Shown here piece after piece: positions 1-5,005 of a stretch of DNA of 15,665 nt. Each line of letters begins with the position of its first letter. Within the stretch, counting starts at the first letter, position 1. The DNA comes from JAGOZV01 sp964346445 (lineage in GTDB: Bacteria > Patescibacteriota > Saccharimonadia > Saccharimonadales > Saccharimonadaceae). The notes under the pieces were generated by a model. That model saw only the letters and a list, made by a program, of their open reading frames with translations. It searched no databases and was not told the DNA's origin. The stretch lies in assembly GCA_964346445.1 (NCBI GenBank), contig CAYFUI010000013.1, positions 1-15,665 of the forward strand, read 5' to 3'. The position numbers were made by a program, and so were the translations under genes.

Positions 1-3
1 CAA

Positions 4-32
4 TTGCAATTTATCGTAAAATGTGGTAAAAT
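4..32 (+). promoter_or_regulatory. Sigma-70-type promoter of the first gene (extended -10)
   Basis: A -35 hexamer TTGCAA (4-9) is followed by a 17-nt spacer and a -10 hexamer TAAAAT (27-32), preceded by TGG, an extended -10. The predicted transcription start is near 39, giving a leader of about 58 nt before the ATG at 97. The stretch GGTAAAATAGTAA closely matches GGTATAATAGTAA at the other + strand promoter (3918-3930), so the two may share initiation behaviour. Confidence 0.75.
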
Positions 33-37
33 AGTAA

Positions 38-71
38 TAGTGAGACAATTCACTACCTTCGCCTTTGGCGA
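38..71 (+). promoter_or_regulatory. Structured 5' leader with two tandem hairpins
   Basis: Two inverted repeats lie between the predicted transcription start and the ribosome binding site. TAGTGA (38-43) pairs with TCACTA (50-55) around a 6-nt loop. TCGCC (59-63) pairs with GGCGA (67-71) around TTT. The first hairpin would form the very 5' end of the mRNA, where such structures often protect against decay. No known riboswitch class is recognised. The ribosome binding site AAGGA (86-90) is left unpaired. Confidence 0.45.
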
Positions 72-96
72 TGTACTTTTAGAGCAAGGATGAGAA

Positions 97-534
97 ATGG
101 ACGAAAAGTTTAAGTACATGGGCTGGGATGGCTCAACGAAACTCCTACAGGACACGTGCATTCAACCCCAAGGTTTGTTGCAAGCTTTGGAGAAATTCTT
201 CGACAACCGGCAGCAGGCACGTGAAGTCTTGGACAGCAACGGGCTGGAGCGCTACCAAAAGGCAGTTGTTTACCCGCTTAGGCAAGACATTGAAGGCGCC
301 TTCTGCGCTGAAGGGCAGCCCGGACCACAATTGTTCCTGATAGCCACAGACAATTTCTGGGCTGTCCTACATGTGGTTAGCGCGCTACGAAACTCCTACA
401 CGGAAGTCTTCACCACAAGCCTTCTGGATGAAGCGATAGCCATCATCTTGGAGTTAATTGTTGACGAAGTCAACATGCAGGCTCTTAGGGGCGAAGTAGA
501 GGGCCTGGTCTTGGACAAGCTCCTGTGCAATTAG
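97..534 (+). CDS. Hypothetical 145-aa protein
   Basis: I do not recognise the family. The protein is soluble and slightly acidic, with no signal peptide or TM helix. It appears mostly helical, with a hydrophobic C-terminal half (around residues 107-124, rich in I, L, E and V). Three Cys (about residues 21, 70 and 144) form no motif. The ATG is supported by AAGGA 6 nt upstream. It is a single transcription unit: its own promoter (4-32), a hairpin-rich leader, and a terminator 25 nt after the stop. Its codons differ from most of the window (more GAC, TTC, CTG/TTG and AAG; less TTA and AAT). It also holds a 14-nt direct repeat (136-149 and 387-400) read in two different frames. Both fit recent acquisition or a different selection regime. 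Coding status is well supported; function is unknown. Confidence 0.8.
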   Translation: MDEKFKYMGWDGSTKLLQDTCIQPQGLLQALEKFFDNRQQAREVLDSNGLERYQKAVVYPLRQDIEGAFCAEGQPGPQLFLIATDNFWAVLHVVSALRNSYTEVFTTSLLDEAIAIILELIVDEVNMQALRGEVEGLVLDKLLCN

Positions 535-558
535 CACACCTCCTACCCTCTAAAAAAT

Positions 559-592
559 CCCCCATCAATTACTTGATGGGGGTCTTTCTTTT
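559..592. terminator. Bidirectional intrinsic terminator
   Basis: A perfect 10-bp stem, CCCCCATCAA (559-568) and TTGATGGGGG (573-582), encloses the loop TTAC. On the + strand a pyrimidine tract TCTTTCTTTT follows (583-592). On the - strand the A-run at 552-557 reads as TTTTTT. It lies between the convergent genes ending at 534 (+) and 610 (-), so it can serve both. Confidence 0.9.
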
Positions 593-609
593 ATGTGTGC
601 TTCTTTAGC

Positions 610-1179
610 TTATTTTTTACCGCTACCTAGAAGTACTTTAACATCTTTACGAATTTGGAATGCGTAAGCAATGTTTACGACACCGTGTACAAGTGCGTAT
701 AGTCCAAGCACCCATACGAAGGCTAGGGCAGCTGGTACTGGCCATACCATGATGGTTACAGCAACAATTAGTCCTAGAATACCTGTGATGATCCACATCC
801 AGCGGCCTTCATCTTTGTTTGCATATGATGCAATCACCAAGTCATATAGAGCCTGGATGAAGATTAGGATGGCTAGAAGAATTACTAGAAGCGCTGCGGT
901 AACTAGTGGGTTCTTAAGTAGGAATACACCAATACCAAGGCTTACTAACGCCATTAACACTGAGAGCCACCATAGTGGGTCTTTACCAATGTTAGCCAGT
1001 GCATGCACTAGGGCGATAACACCACCAATGATGGTAAATAGGGCTACTAGGAAGACCAAGGTGCTTGCGGTAAGCGCTGGCCAAAGTAGTGCCACGAAAC
1101 CAAAGACAATTGCTAGTACACCAGAAAGAACTAGGTACCACCAAATTTCTTTTGTAATTTTTTTTGCTTTGTTAAACAT
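610..1179 (-). CDS. HdeD family (DUF308) integral membrane protein
   Basis: A 189-aa polytopic membrane protein with about six TM helices, matching HdeD/DUF308 in length and pattern (E. coli HdeD is about 190 aa and linked to acid resistance). The internal repeat typical of the family is visible: G-V-L-A-I-V-F-G...L-L-W-P near residues 20-34 and G-I-L-G-L...M-V-W-P near 133-147, each followed by a glycine-rich helix. The start at 1179 has GGAGG (1188-1192) 8 nt upstream. A strong dedicated promoter lies at 1213-1241 and the bidirectional terminator at 559-582. The codons differ sharply from the neighbours (AAC but no AAT, mostly TTC, many GGT, CTA and CTT, few TTA), as expected for a highly expressed gene. 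The role is inferred to be envelope stress or membrane maintenance; the biochemical function of the family is poorly defined. Confidence 0.85.
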   Translation of the reverse strand: MFNKAKKITKEIWWYLVLSGVLAIVFGFVALLWPALTASTLVFLVALFTIIGGVIALVHALANIGKDPLWWLSVLMALVSLGIGVFLLKNPLVTAALLVILLAILIFIQALYDLVIASYANKDEGRWMWIITGILGLIVAVTIMVWPVPAALAFVWVLGLYALVHGVVNIAYAFQIRKDVKVLLGSGKK

Positions 1180-1212
1180 TTAACAAACCTCCATTAAATA
1201 TCTTGTACTTTC

Positions 1213-1241
1213 ATTATATACACTAAATAACACTAGTGCAA
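1213..1241 (-). promoter_or_regulatory. Promoter of the HdeD-family gene
   Basis: On the - strand, TTGCAC (1236-1241) is followed by a 17-nt spacer and a perfect TATAAT (1213-1218). It sits between the stop of the BaxI_1-family gene (1247) and the HdeD-family start (1179), giving a leader of about 27 nt that carries GGAGG. The last gene of the region can therefore be transcribed separately from the four upstream of it. Confidence 0.8.
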
Positions 1242-1246
1242 GTTAC

Positions 1247-1993
1247 TTAGTTATTGCTACTACTGTTATTGACGTTAAACAGCACACGTAGTACTGAAAC
1301 GTATAGCCATACAAGTGTTAAAACCACGCCAAATGAAGCATACCATTCAGCTTTTTCTGAAAGTTCGTTTTCAACACCTTGAGTGATTACTTGGTAATCT
1401 AAAAATAGGTTTAATGATGCTATTAGCACAATAATTAAACCGGCAATTAACCCCCATGTGCCACTGCTTGCCAAGCCAACAAAGCCAGGCACGAATAGCG
1501 AAAGCACCCACTCAACCAGTAGGTAGCCTAGAACACCAAACGAAGCAATGGTAACTACAGACCTAAATTTATCCGTCACCTTTATGACGCCACCAGCGTA
1601 AAGCAAGTATGACACCACGGCAATACTAATGGTAATTAAGACAGCTTGGGTAACAATACCGCTCCACATAGCATCAAAAGCTCGTGATATTACACCTAAG
1701 TAAAAACCTTCTATTACGGCATAAAGCATTACAGAAATTAAACTAGGTTTAATAGCGGCCCAAAAGCCAACAATAAAAATTAATATCATGCCACCCCATA
1801 ACATTCTGGTACTGGCTGCTTCTAACAGGTTTGGTAATGATAACCAACCCCATACACCAGCGGCAATTAAAACAGCCAAGGTAAGGCCAAGCTTTGCCAG
1901 CGTACCCCCCATAGTCATTACGCCAGCCTTATTTCCACCAGCAAACCGTTCCATTTGGTTTGTGGAAAGTGCTGGATTTGCTGCTACGTCCAT
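1247..1993 (-). CDS. BaxI_1 / Bax inhibitor-1-like membrane protein (YccA-related)
   Basis: A 248-aa polytopic protein with about seven TM helices. Family features seen are an N-terminal N-P-A-L-S with M-T-M-G-G (residues 6-10 and 26-30), the central Y-A-V-I-E-G-F-Y-L-G (91-100), and a C-terminal L-F-L-D-Y...G-V-E-N-E...E-W-Y-A-S-F-G-V-V-L-T-L-V-W-L-Y. This matches the bacterial Bax1-I branch (PF12811), relatives of BI-1/YetJ proteins that act as membrane pH-sensitive calcium leak channels. Acidic residues D199, E208 and E216 are candidates for a conserved polar cluster, by analogy. The start has AAGGAG and GGAG just upstream (about 1999-2011). It follows the 190-aa gene by 54 nt, and no terminator separates them. 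A CtpE-like calcium-type ATPase is also in this window, but in a different operon. Confidence 0.88.
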   Translation of the reverse strand: MDVAANPALSTNQMERFAGGNKAGVMTMGGTLAKLGLTLAVLIAAGVWGWLSLPNLLEAASTRMLWGGMILIFIVGFWAAIKPSLISVMLYAVIEGFYLGVISRAFDAMWSGIVTQAVLITISIAVVSYLLYAGGVIKVTDKFRSVVTIASFGVLGYLLVEWVLSLFVPGFVGLASSGTWGLIAGLIIVLIASLNLFLDYQVITQGVENELSEKAEWYASFGVVLTLVWLYVSVLRVLFNVNNSSSNN

Positions 1994-2047
1994 ATTTTTC
2001 TCCTTCTCCTTTAATTTATTTAGTTAAATATATGAGATTATTCGAAA

Positions 2048-2620
2048 TTATTCTTCTGAAATTGGCTCAACATTTTCTATTTGTGCACTAACTACCTTAC
2101 CGTCTTTAATTGTCACATTAACCCGCCCATTAACTAGGTCCATTGTCATAGGTAGGGGTTTACCATCACGTTCAACTACCCTAAGCGGTACGTTATTCTC
2201 CTTGGCTTTAGCCTCCGCCTGTTCTTCTGTTAAGCCTATATATGACTGCTCTTCAGCCTTAAGCCGGGTGGCATTATCACGGCGCCCTTTACGGTTTTTC
2301 CAAAAATTCTCCCTAATAATATCACCTCCTCTACTAAAATCACGCTCAAAGAACTTTGTATCACCCACTTCACAGGTTTTTCCACCTACCGTGTTTGCAC
2401 TGTCTTCGTTTACAGTACTGCCTGGCGCATCTACACACTCACTAAAGTTAGTTACCACCAATGGTTTTTGCCCTGCTAAAAGTGCTATTGTAATTGCAAA
2501 TAAGAAAATTATAGCGGCCTGGATGCCAATAATAATATGGGCTTTGTCTTTAACCTTTGCTGCAGGGGTAGCGCTAGCTTTAGTGGTGTTTTTGTTTTTT
2601 GCTTTTGCCTTTTCTTCCAT
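2048..2620 (-). CDS. Membrane-anchored two-Cys protein with I78-inhibitor-like C-terminal domain
   Basis: Three parts are visible in these 190 aa. A Lys/Ala-rich cytoplasmic tail (1-27) precedes one TM helix (28-50), so the rest should face outward by the positive-inside rule. Residues 54-92 carry V-V-T-N-F-S-E-C62...G-G-K-T-C83-E-V-G-D, the same motif as the neighbouring 83-aa protein. A basic linker (about 96-120) leads to residues 126-180, with Y-I-G-L-T-E-E-Q-A-E-A-K-A, V-P-L-R-V-V-E-R-D-G and P-M-T-M-D-L-V-N-G-R-V-N-V-T. That part resembles peptidase inhibitor family I78 (PF11720) and related potato-inhibitor-like folds. Inferred role: a surface protein that could inhibit host or self proteases; inhibition is unproven. 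The start has AAGGAG 9 nt upstream. Inside the gene lies a perfect anti-Shine-Dalgarno complement (2321-2330). Confidence 0.75.
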   Translation of the reverse strand: MEEKAKAKNKNTTKASATPAAKVKDKAHIIIGIQAAIIFLFAITIALLAGQKPLVVTNFSECVDAPGSTVNEDSANTVGGKTCEVGDTKFFERDFSRGGDIIRENFWKNRKGRRDNATRLKAEEQSYIGLTEEQAEAKAKENNVPLRVVERDGKPLPMTMDLVNGRVNVTIKDGKVVSAQIENVEPISEE

Positions 2621-2660
2621 TTATTTTTACTCCTTTATATTAAAAAATTGGTTGAATAGT

Positions 2661-2912
2661 TTACCTAAACACTGGTAACTGGCTTGAGCCAGGGTGAGTA
2701 AACACCTTGTCGCCTATTTGGCAGCTTCCACCATGTATAGTACCATTTTGGTTCACACAGTCCTGGTAACTAGTTACAACCATTACCTTACGCTCCATGG
2801 ATAACGTTACACCAATTGCCATAACAAATATTATTATTGCCAGTAGCATAATTGCTAAGCCATGAAGCGGGTGCTGCTTTAGGCTTTTTTTAAATTTATT
2901 AATTTCTTCCAT
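2661..2912 (-). CDS. Small bitopic membrane protein with extracellular two-Cys motif
   Basis: An 83-aa protein with a basic N-terminus, one TM helix (about 17-38) and a short outward tail. The tail holds V-V-T-S-Y-Q-D-C52...G-G-S-C64-Q-I-G-D-K-V-F. The same spacing and residues occur in the next gene, so the two are probably diverged paralogues; similar CxxxxG...C...G-x-x-F segments are common in CPR surface proteins. The two Cys could form a disulfide outside the cell. No Shine-Dalgarno precedes the ATG. Instead an extended -10 (TGG TATAAT, 2919-2927) ends exactly 6 nt before it, suggesting a leaderless transcript, although the gene also follows the preceding stop by only 15 nt. Function unknown. 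Confidence 0.75.
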   Translation of the reverse strand: MEEINKFKKSLKQHPLHGLAIMLLAIIIFVMAIGVTLSMERKVMVVTSYQDCVNQNGTIHGGSCQIGDKVFTHPGSSQLPVFR

Positions 2913-2918
2913 AATCTT

Positions 2919-2927
2919 ATTATACCA
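2919..2927 (-). promoter_or_regulatory. Extended -10 promoter predicted to give a leaderless mRNA
   Basis: On the - strand TGG is followed by a perfect TATAAT (2919-2924). Counting 7 nt from the last T places the start at 2912, the A of the ATG. The -35 position 17 nt upstream (CCATTA, 2942-2947) is poor, but extended -10 promoters tolerate this. It lies in the 15-nt gap after the upstream gene and overlaps its stop codon. Confidence 0.55.
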
Positions 2928-3836
2928 CTATGCTTTCTTTGTAATGGCAACCTTAACCGTATAATGCCTAATAAACTTATCCCATGCTAAGAGTACAGCA
3001 TATGCAACTAAACTAAACATTAATAAAAGCGTCGCTTGCATATTAAAAGGTTTAATAAATACGCGGAAAATGTTACGTAAAATTGTTTGTTCGGGTGCAG
3101 TCTGCCCTACAGCCATTATCACTGGTTCTACTAGCGGCCCCACCACTAGCGCCACAACAGCTGTTGCCGCCACTACAATTAAGCTATAGCGTACTCGTAA
3201 CAGGCGGTAGTGCTTTTTGGCGCGCATAACCCACCACGCCAAGGCTGCCACAGCTAACACTAAAGAAAGTGGCCCTAACCAGGCTGTCGCTACCACCAGA
3301 GCGTGTATATTCGGCATGTTTTGGGTGTCTACGATTACAATCTCGTCAGGAATACTGCTAGTACTTAAGCCGCCCGGCAACTCTTTACCAGTTTTACTAG
3401 CCACATTTTGCACCGCCACTAAAGCACCCTTGATACTAGAAAGTTGAAAAACAATTGGCGCTTTCTTTGGTGATGTTATAACTAGCTGGGCTTCACGAGC
3501 CACCCTATTGATACTGTTCTCGGCAAATTCTGTTCCTAACAGCCCAGATATCTGTCCCGAAAGTTTATCACCAATCACCATCTTTAAGGCTGGTTGGTTG
3601 GCTAGGATAATGGTAGAAACCTGGGTGCCAATAGCTTGACGACTGCTTTCTTGTAAAATAGCTTGAGTCGTCATGGCGGTAAAACGCTCTGTGTTAAAAA
3701 TATTTCGTTGCAGCCAAAAAGCTGTCATAGAAACCATAATTAAAACGCCTACGATCCCAAAAAATACACCCATTTTAACCGCATACCAGTAGTTCGTTTT
3801 CTTGTTCGCTTGTTTTACTTTTACCTTAGAAACCAT
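2928..3836 (-). CDS. Four-TM integral membrane protein with large external loop
   Basis: 302 aa with a basic N-terminal tail (1-16), TM1 (22-44), an extracytoplasmic domain (45-178), then TM2 (about 179-204), TM3 (217-241) and TM4 (267-286), and a basic C-terminus. After TM1 comes N-T-E-R-F-T-A-M-T (48-56) and a helical stretch. This resembles unnamed actinobacterial membrane proteins with a D-T-x-R-F-V segment after their first helix. I do not assign a function. The start at 3836 has AAGGGAGAAG just upstream. It heads a - strand gene set with the two two-Cys proteins and the BaxI_1-family protein behind it, suggesting a shared envelope role. Confidence 0.75.
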   Translation of the reverse strand: MVSKVKVKQANKKTNYWYAVKMGVFFGIVGVLIMVSMTAFWLQRNIFNTERFTAMTTQAILQESSRQAIGTQVSTIILANQPALKMVIGDKLSGQISGLLGTEFAENSINRVAREAQLVITSPKKAPIVFQLSSIKGALVAVQNVASKTGKELPGGLSTSSIPDEIVIVDTQNMPNIHALVVATAWLGPLSLVLAVAALAWWVMRAKKHYRLLRVRYSLIVVAATAVVALVVGPLVEPVIMAVGQTAPEQTILRNIFRVFIKPFNMQATLLLMFSLVAYAVLLAWDKFIRHYTVKVAITKKA

Positions 3837-3864
3837 TTAGCTTCTCCCTTTTATGTATACTTTA

Positions 3865-3870
3865 ATTATA
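3865..3870 (-). promoter_or_regulatory. -10 element for the envelope operon
   Basis: A perfect TATAAT lies on the - strand, about 28 nt before the ATG at 3836. The sequence 17 nt upstream (TGGCAT, 3888-3893) is a weak -35. It is back to back with the + strand promoter at 3897-3925, so the two promoters share an intergenic region of about 100 bp. Confidence 0.5.
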
Positions 3871-3896
3871 CCTGTATAGCCTATAGTATGCCATAA

Positions 3897-3925
3897 TTGA
3901 CATTTTTTACAAATTTTGGTATAAT
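3897..3925 (+). promoter_or_regulatory. Near-perfect sigma-70 promoter of the 48-aa gene
   Basis: Consensus TTGACA (3897-3902), 17-nt spacer, consensus TATAAT (3920-3925), with TGG before it (extended -10). This is the best promoter match in the window. The predicted start is near 3932, leaving about 48 nt of leader before the ATG at 3980. Confidence 0.9.
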
Positions 3926-3979
3926 AGTAAGATTGAACTGGTGAAATCCGCTAGTTTCATTACAAAAAGGAGGGGGAAT

Positions 3980-4126
3980 ATGAATAACCGCCATACTTCC
4001 TCAATACGTAGCATACTCACAAGGCCTTTTAAGGCGACAGGCCGGCTGGTCCTAGAGCTATTGGACCGCGGTTGTGAAAACGCACTGTTTGGGATTTACA
4101 TCCAAGAGCCCAAGGCCAAACAGTAG
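3980..4126 (+). CDS. Small 48-aa basic protein, unknown function
   Basis: I do not recognise it. The longer frame begins at an ATG at 3941, but that lies only about 9 nt after the predicted transcription start and lacks a ribosome binding site. The ATG at 3980 has AAGGAGGGGG (3968-3977) ahead of it, one of the strongest in the window, so I take 48 aa. The protein is basic at the N-terminus (several Arg, Lys, His), has a short amphipathic stretch (about residues 20-30), one Cys, and ends K-A-K-Q. There is no TM helix. The strong promoter, strong ribosome binding site and long terminator argue for high expression. The transcript may also function as an RNA. Confidence 0.65.
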   Translation: MNNRHTSSIRSILTRPFKATGRLVLELLDRGCENALFGIYIQEPKAKQ

Positions 4127-4144
4127 AGTCACTGCTAACGCTCA

Positions 4145-4200
4145 CCCCTTAGTGCAATGTTTTGTCGAGACTACTCCAACTCATTGCCCTAAGGGGTTTT
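4145..4200 (+). terminator. Long-stem terminator of the 48-aa gene
   Basis: CCCCTTAG (4145-4152) pairs with CTAAGGGG (4189-4196). After one mismatch, GCAATG (4154-4159) pairs with CATTGC (4182-4187). The loop is about 22 nt and TTTT follows at 4197-4200. This is a 14-bp interrupted stem, longer than a usual terminator, so it may also have a regulatory or RNA-stabilising role. Confidence 0.75.
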
Positions 4201-4208
4201 AACTAATG

Positions 4209-4238
4209 AAAAGCCCCTGATAATTAAATATCAGGGGC
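4209..4238 (-). terminator. Intrinsic terminator of the coiled-coil gene
   Basis: A perfect 10-bp stem joins GCCCCTGATA (4213-4222) and TATCAGGGGC (4229-4238) around a 6-nt AT loop. On the - strand it is followed by TTTT (4209-4212). It begins 8 nt after the - strand stop at 4246. Confidence 0.88.
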
Positions 4239-4245
4239 AATTCCT

Positions 4246-4887
4246 TTAACTAGCCTTAGAACGTATAGCGGCGGCATACCTGTAGGGGCGAATGGCAGGG
4301 CGAGCGTATATAACACTGCCGTCTTGAGCAACCACATAATGCCCATGCCAATGACCGTCTGGGATACCAATACCTCCAAAGTAGATATGGCGTTCACCAT
4401 CATCACCTTCAACCACCTTTACACCTTCAGACCAATTAATTTGCTCTTCTGGCACTCCAGCTTTTATAGCAATAAGCCTCTCAAGCGCCGCAACAAGCCG
4501 ACCTCTTAATTGCAACCGTAAAATATGGTCACGGTAAGAGGCAGTGGCTGCGCTAAAACTAGCCTCTGCCTGTTTAAGTTGCCTTAGCAACTTAACCCTT
4601 TCCCTTCTTGCGTTTTCAATAATTTGCTGCTGTTGTTCTAGCAGACTATCAAGACGCGCCAAACGTTTTTCCAACTTTGTTAGCCGCTCTTCGTCAACGT
4701 GTATAGCATTTAAAGTGTCTAAGCGTGCAGTCAGCTTTTTGGTGTCATCTTGCAACTTCCCTAAAGCCACAGCTGCTTCATTTTGCACCTCTCGTACTAC
4801 ACCTAACTTACGTTGCACTAGGGTTAAGTGGCGGTATGCCCGGTTGACTGCTTGTTTTAGTTCGTGTGCGGTTGAATCCCACTGCAA
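4246..4887 (-). CDS. Coiled-coil protein with unassigned C-terminal domain (TTG start)
   Basis: 213 aa from the preferred TTG at 4887, which has AGGAG (4896-4900) 8 nt upstream. A GTG at 4896 is in frame but overlaps that AGGAG, so it is a poor start. The first 115 residues or so are charged and helical with heptad-like Leu spacing (for example L-E-K-R-L-A-R-L-D-S-L-L-E-Q-Q-Q-Q), a clear coiled coil. The C-terminal 80 residues have R-H-I-Y-F-G-G, D-G-H-W-H-G-H-Y-V-V and G-S-V-I-Y-A-R-P. I have seen similar G-H-G-H-Y-V...Y-x-R segments in CPR hypothetical proteins but cannot name the domain; the His cluster could bind metal. No TM helix or signal peptide is visible. It has its own promoter and terminator. 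Confidence 0.75.
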   Translation of the reverse strand: MQWDSTAHELKQAVNRAYRHLTLVQRKLGVVREVQNEAAVALGKLQDDTKKLTARLDTLNAIHVDEERLTKLEKRLARLDSLLEQQQQIIENARRERVKLLRQLKQAEASFSAATASYRDHILRLQLRGRLVAALERLIAIKAGVPEEQINWSEGVKVVEGDDGERHIYFGGIGIPDGHWHGHYVVAQDGSVIYARPAIRPYRYAAAIRSKAS

Positions 4888-4918
4888 TGATCTCACTCCT
4901 CTCGGTGTGGTTTTTTAG

Positions 4919-4956
4919 GTTCTTAGGCTGTTAAGGAACTGCTGCTGCCCTTAGGC
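4919..4956 (-). promoter_or_regulatory. Leader segment with mutually exclusive hairpins
   Basis: In the - strand leader the heptamer GCCTAAG occurs twice (4950-4956 and 4922-4928, read on the - strand), flanking GTTCCTTA (4932-4939). The upstream copy can form TAAGG/CCTTA (5 bp). The downstream copy can form GTTC-TTA/TAA-GAAC (7 bp with one bulge). The two cannot form together. This is a candidate attenuator or riboregulator; stems are short and no known class is matched. Confidence 0.3.
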
Positions 4957-4969
4957 ACAACTAAACCAT

Positions 4970-4997
4970 ACTATACCAGAAAATAACAAAAATACAA
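4970..4997 (-). promoter_or_regulatory. Promoter of the coiled-coil gene
   Basis: On the - strand, TTGTAT (4992-4997), a 16-nt spacer and TATAGT (4970-4975), with TGG before the -10. The predicted start is near 4963, giving a leader of about 76 nt. It lies just after the permease stop at 5006. No terminator separates them, so read-through from the sulfotransferase operon is also possible. Confidence 0.6.
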
Positions 4998-5005
4998 TAG
5001 CAAGC

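Noticed and set aside
139..152. Resemblance of ACTCCTACAGG to a conserved 16S rRNA segment
   Set aside because: The match stops after about ten bases, and the rest of the region is coding with no rRNA sequence around it.
671..1183. Open frame of 170 codons on the + strand
   Set aside because: It lies antisense to the HdeD-family gene, which has a clear family pattern, promoter and ribosome binding site. The + frame has a low-complexity composition and no ribosome binding site.
2202..2678. Open frame of 158 codons on the + strand
   Set aside because: Antisense to the I78-like gene, whose domains, TM helix and AAGGAG support the - strand. The Leu/Phe/Ser-rich translation looks like a shadow.
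3941..3979. Upstream ATG extending the 48-aa protein to 61 aa
   Set aside because: It falls about 9 nt after the predicted transcription start with no ribosome binding site, while the ATG at 3980 follows AAGGAGGGGG.
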